A stretch of DNA of 64,000 nucleotides from Lates calcarifer. Taxonomy: Eukaryota > Chordata > Actinopteri > Centropomidae. The notes below the pieces were generated by a model that saw only the letters and a program-made list of their open reading frames with translations, had not been told where the DNA came from and searched no databases. The stretch is from positions 9,800,473 through 9,864,472 of the forward strand of contig NC_066833.1 of the NCBI RefSeq assembly GCF_001640805.2. The letters run 5' to 3'. Position 1 is the first letter of the stretch. Every line of letters starts with the position of its first letter. Position numbers and translations under genes: made by a program. Shown here in pieces: positions 59,461 through 64,000 of the stretch.

Positions 59461-62400
59461 GATCTGACAGATGATCGTTTCAAGAAGCCCTGAATCTCTT
59501 TAAGATAAAGTTTCAACATTATGCTCTGATAGCTCCACACTGCAGTAACATCAGATATGAGGGGGAAATGCATAGCTTAAACATCAGTAGCACATATCAG
59601 CTTTTGGCATCCAAAACAAAGTGTAAGCAGTTATTGAAATCCACTATGGTGTGTTCATATGTGATGTTTATTTACAAGAGTTGTTGTGTTCTTAATATGA
59701 CACAAGTCACTTTTCTGTTTCCTGATTAGCGATAGTGCTATTTATGGCATGTCCAACGTGATCTGAGAGTAGAAAGTAGCTCTTCCTCTTTGATTTTGAG
59801 ACATAAACACTACCACCTGAAACATGTTTTGGACACTGGTTGCACAATTAAACAACAAAATGGATCCAGGAAATAAAGATGCACAGATAGTGTTTAATGT
59901 GAATTTTGTCTTCTAAGAAAACCTCTAAAAAATTAAACAGCTTTACATTTGAAGTTTGTGTGCATGCACATCAGTGTCTACTAATTATATATTATGGGAT
60001 TCTGACTCACACATGTTAGAAAGAGTAGATGGATGCCTGCAATGTCTAAAACCCGTTTGACATAGCCAAATTTTGGGCAGATTAGTGGGTTCATGAGTTG
60101 TGTGTAATTATCAATATATGTTAATCAGATTAATTTCAGCCTAAGGAAATTGTTTCCCTTCACTGCTTCGTAGTATTAAAGTGTTTGTCATACACGGTTA
60201 AATCAGTGCTGCTTCCTTTATCTTTTACCACTTAATGTCTTGTCAATCAAAATTCGTCACTTCTTGTTTTTAACTTTTAGTTCTCCATCTGTCATCATCA
60301 TTAATACCCAGAGTTTACCTGGTTGTGCAATTGAAGTTGTCTGTAATCTCTGTAACTTTTGGATGCAGCAGGGTGGTGACTGGTGATCTGTCCAGGGTGT
60401 TAGCTTCAGCCTTATTTAACAGTGAAGACAGACAGGAAATGTTCACAGCTGTAATCTGACTGCAGATGTTGAGGTCTAATGGATCACGTCTTATACCACA
60501 ACACCGGAATCAGTTACTACAGTCTGAATTCAGATTGACTGTAACTGCAGTTTTTCAACACTGAGCAAACTAAAGCCACCTTCACAGCCTGTAAATTATG
60601 AGTGTTCAACAAAGCCAGGTGCAGTACTTTATCTAAAGGCAGCAGTTGAGAAAGATTAAATTTCCTGATCAGTCAATTTGTGTTGAAATTCTCCTTCAGA
60701 AATATTGTGGTAAACTGGGAGTTTATTCCATTACAAACACAACTTCCTAACCATGAAAATTTAAGTAACATTAACTATTAATATTGAAATGATAATATTG
60801 TTACATTCTCCACATTGCATATAGTTTTAAACACATACTGTTACTGAATCTCAGCAAGGGTTTGTTGATGGTATTTTGTTCTTAACTTTTTAAAAAATAT
60901 TTAATTTTGTAATCAAATGTATGCTTTCTGAATCAGATCCAAACCATTACACTGTTAAACTCATGCGCCAATTTGCATCTCACTCTCTAACCAAAGTGTG
61001 GGAGCACTTTATTCTTGTTTTTTATTTGTCCCAAAGTGAGCCTCTCGTAATCTCATTAATAAGCTCATTTAGCCCAGTGCCATTGTGCTTTGTCAGGGCT
61101 CAGGCCTGACTTTCCAACTTCCTCCCATCATTTAGCACAAGCTGGCACTGGGAAAGTTTGCTTGTTTGTGGACATTTTGTGGATGTTGTCACGCTAATGG
61201 ATACTAATGGGGTTTATTAATGCCAGTGTTGTGCTCGGGGACAAATAAGGTGACAGGACCTTGTAATGCACAGACACGTTCACCCAGCGGGAATTTGTAA
61301 ACTGCTTGGCAGGGTTTTCCCCTCAGCCCAGAGCCATCCAGCGTATTACTGCATCTTTGTTCTCATCCTCTGATCATTTATTCGTCTGTGTCTTCATTAC
61401 ACACACTGCTCGAGAAGCTGCTAACAGAGTTTGAATGAAACTTGGGAGCTCTTCACTACAGCCTTTTTACTGTCATTTACATCAACCAAATCTGTTACCA
61501 GTTTGAATTTTATTTTTAATTTTTTGCATGAAACGTAAAGGTAAATTAAATCAGTCATTTCACAGTTACTTTGTTTTTTCTCATCAGGCTTTCTGCAAGT
61601 TAATAAAAGGAAGGAAGTTGGATATTGGCCAGGAGGCCAGAGAAGCAGTGAAAGCAGACAAGAGGAAAAGATTCAAACAAGTAAAATGGATGCAGAGCTT
61701 TTAATGGGTGACTATACTGACGCTCTCAACCTCAACTGATGTGATTTGAGGCTTGTTGAATCCTTGTGTTGACCTTCATGGTCACCCAATGAGTTCATGA
61801 CTGAGAGTCATTCTCCCAGATTCACCCCCTTACACCCCGGTGTGCCTCACAACTCCAATAATAAACCCATTTTAGCTTGTTTGTGCTGATGATGGGACCT
61901 CATCCTGACTTTGAACCCGTCCTGCTTCCCAACTCAGTTAGCACATAGGTTGGCAGTTAGCGAGGGCATCCTTGTTAGTGGACATGTCGAGGAGGTTATT
62001 CTAATGGTCATCAATCAAGTCTATTCATGGCACTAATGTTGGGTAAGACCCTGTTGTGTATATTCACACTGTGTCTGCCCTCATCGCTGATTACATGGAC
62101 AGATATAATATCCCAGATTGCATCCTGCTCCGAAAGCTGCATCAGTTTGTTTGTAGTTTGCTCCCTAAGGCTTGGTGCACAGTATAACATTTTTAAATCT
62201 AAACTGATTTTTAAAAATCACAGACGTGACCACAGATTTAACTGATTTGTAATATTTTGATCGTAAGATTGCACCATCATCAGTCAAGATTCAGGACCAC
62301 GCAGTTATCTAATAATTGTGGCTTATACATTTTGCAGCTCGACAATCTGGGGTTGAGTTAGAATTCTCAAATAAGGGGACTCAGGTCCAGTTGGTAACAT

Positions 62401-64000
62401 TAAGATTATTATTATAAGTAAGGCTCTCACATTACAGCCCACCAGGTGTAGATAACTGGTTCAGACCAACCTTGAATCAGTAACACTCCCCCACATGTGT
62501 TGGGATAGGTTATCCTGACCCAAAATCTGCCCAATTACCCTATATGTAACTTCTAAGGACCTTTCAGTGATCACAGAGCAGTTTGTAAGATTATGTGATA
62601 GTCAACATTTACACATCTTTCACAACAACCCCTCACTGATTGATGGATTTCGATTCCCTACACGCTCTCTCTTCACACCACCAGATGCAAAGTCACACGG
62701 TTTACGTTGCCGCTGCATCTAACTGTAGAGCAGCCAGTCAGACAGTGACGACAAATGAGAGGAACTAAGTGGTTCAGGTCAAAGTTGAAATAATCTGAGC
62801 TCAGTTTTTCTTCAGCAGTTTGGTGTGAAGTCGTAGTGTGTCTTCGAGGTGTCGGGCTCTGTGAAAAATGGGTTTCCTCTGTGGTCCTGGTCATGTGAAA
62901 GCAACTTTACACTTAGTCACACAAAACTGTGTTGCATCCAAAAACCATCCTCGTTTAACATTTAATTCAACTGGAAGGGAGAGTGTGATGGATAATAATA
63001 ATGGTGATGCTGAGAGAAAGCTAGAGCAATATATGAGATAAAGGGTGAGAGTGATACTGAAAGGATGTGAGCAATAAAGAAAAGGAAGTAGAGTGGGCTT
63101 CTGTTATAACAGGACTGTGCACACTGCATGGAAAGAGGCGACTTCCTACTTTTTATGTGACTCAGAATAGTTGGTGTTTCGTTGCCAGGATAACAACACA
63201 TCACACAGAGGCGCCTAATTTCATGCCATCTAAAAACATTTCTACATTTGTCTGTGAATGTTCACCATGATACAGTCATAAATAAGGAGTCTGAAGCCGA
63301 AAATCCCTCACCTCACTTTTATATAACAACAGGCAGGGCTGGTCCAAGCGTTTAATCATGGTGTGCCATGATATTTGAAGCCACAAATTTTAATCCCCAA
63401 CCCCACATCTCTCTCTCGCTCTCACAGGAATGCACACTCACAGGGAAACATGGCACTCTCCGGTATTTTTCCCCCAACCTGAAACTTCAAACATACTTCA
63501 GAGTTAAGGCAGTCTGATGGCCAGTCTCAGTAAATTTACTTCCATCACTTTCAGGCATGAGATTAATAATACTGTTCTGACCAAGCCATTCAACAGAAGC
63601 TGCAGGATGTTATTGGTGTTAGGACACATTGGTTTTCATGCTGAGGTTAGTTGCCACATCTAGAGAGGGCAGCACATGAAATGAGTGCTGCAGCCTTGCC
63701 AAATCGAGACCCTGTCTATATATAGATTATAAATTTCAGCCTGCCAGTAACTTCGGCAGATGATACAGAGGAAGTGGATTTCCAGGCATTTTTTTTGTCT
63801 GTGCCTCCAGCCACTCTTTGAATTTGAGGGAGCTGTGTGTTGCAAAGTTGGGGGAAATAGAGGTTTCACATTTTGACACAAGCCCAGTTATAATGTTCTG
63901 TTATTTAGAAATAACACAATTTAATAACCTCCCCCCATTCAGCTGTGAATGTGCATCTGAATCTGCATCAAAGCAGAACAAGAACCCAGCACAGATCTGT
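59461..64000. other. Non-coding interval at the right end
   Basis: No coding exon or mobile element recognised. Around 61.0-61.4 kb the sequence is balanced in composition, contains several TAATGG/TTAATG homeodomain-type cores and lacks repeats, so it may be a conserved enhancer; this is by eye only. It could be intron of a gene starting at the 57.3 or 59 kb promoters. Confidence 0.4.

Overview
The window is vertebrate nuclear DNA, most likely from a teleost fish. It has widely spaced genes with short GT-AG introns, long AT-rich non-coding stretches, fish-type LINE tails, and proteins that look like fish versions of a chemokine receptor, connexin 45 and intestinal lactase. I assigned exons by hand from splice sites, reading phase and comparison between paralogues. 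No database search was run.

Layout. At the left edge (1-1001, minus) are the first two coding exons of a CXC-type chemokine receptor, which runs off the window. From 1 kb to 14.4 kb there is no gene I can support, only a LINE tail at about 6.75-6.97 kb. Connexin 45 (gjc1, plus) has a probable untranslated first exon ending at 14741, a main coding exon from 19488 and a tiny last coding exon ending at 20801; its 3' UTR reaches about 22.25 kb.

The core of the window (23.5-43.7 kb) is a head-to-head pair of lactase-phlorizin hydrolase genes: lct-A (minus, 32933 to 23563) and lct-B (plus, 34375 to 43686). Each has 17 coding exons and the same four-domain GH1 architecture with a C-terminal membrane anchor. 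A 1.44 kb spacer separates them and carries promoter-like motifs plus a decayed lactase exon-16 fragment, a hint of a third copy. Parts of exon 1, exons 6-7 with intron 6, and most of exon 8 are nearly identical between copies, while the remaining exons and introns are well diverged. This mosaic fits ectopic gene conversion. Domain IV keeps both catalytic glutamates. Domain III has its acid/base Glu replaced by Gln in both copies. Domain II has lost both. As sequenced, both genes carry single-base insertions that break the frame (five in A, two in B, no deletions), so they are either decaying or, more likely, contain consensus errors.

From 43.7 to 64 kb I recognise no coding exon. There is a second LINE remnant (49.0-49.6 kb), a long AT microsatellite (50.7 kb), a 115 bp tandem duplication (54.8-55.0 kb), a probable untranslated first exon ending at 57340 (plus), and a GC-rich promoter region at 58.5-59.46 kb with RFX X-box and YY1-type motifs and a probable minus-strand untranslated exon ending at 59123. 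Genes starting here must code outside the window or in exons I could not recognise.
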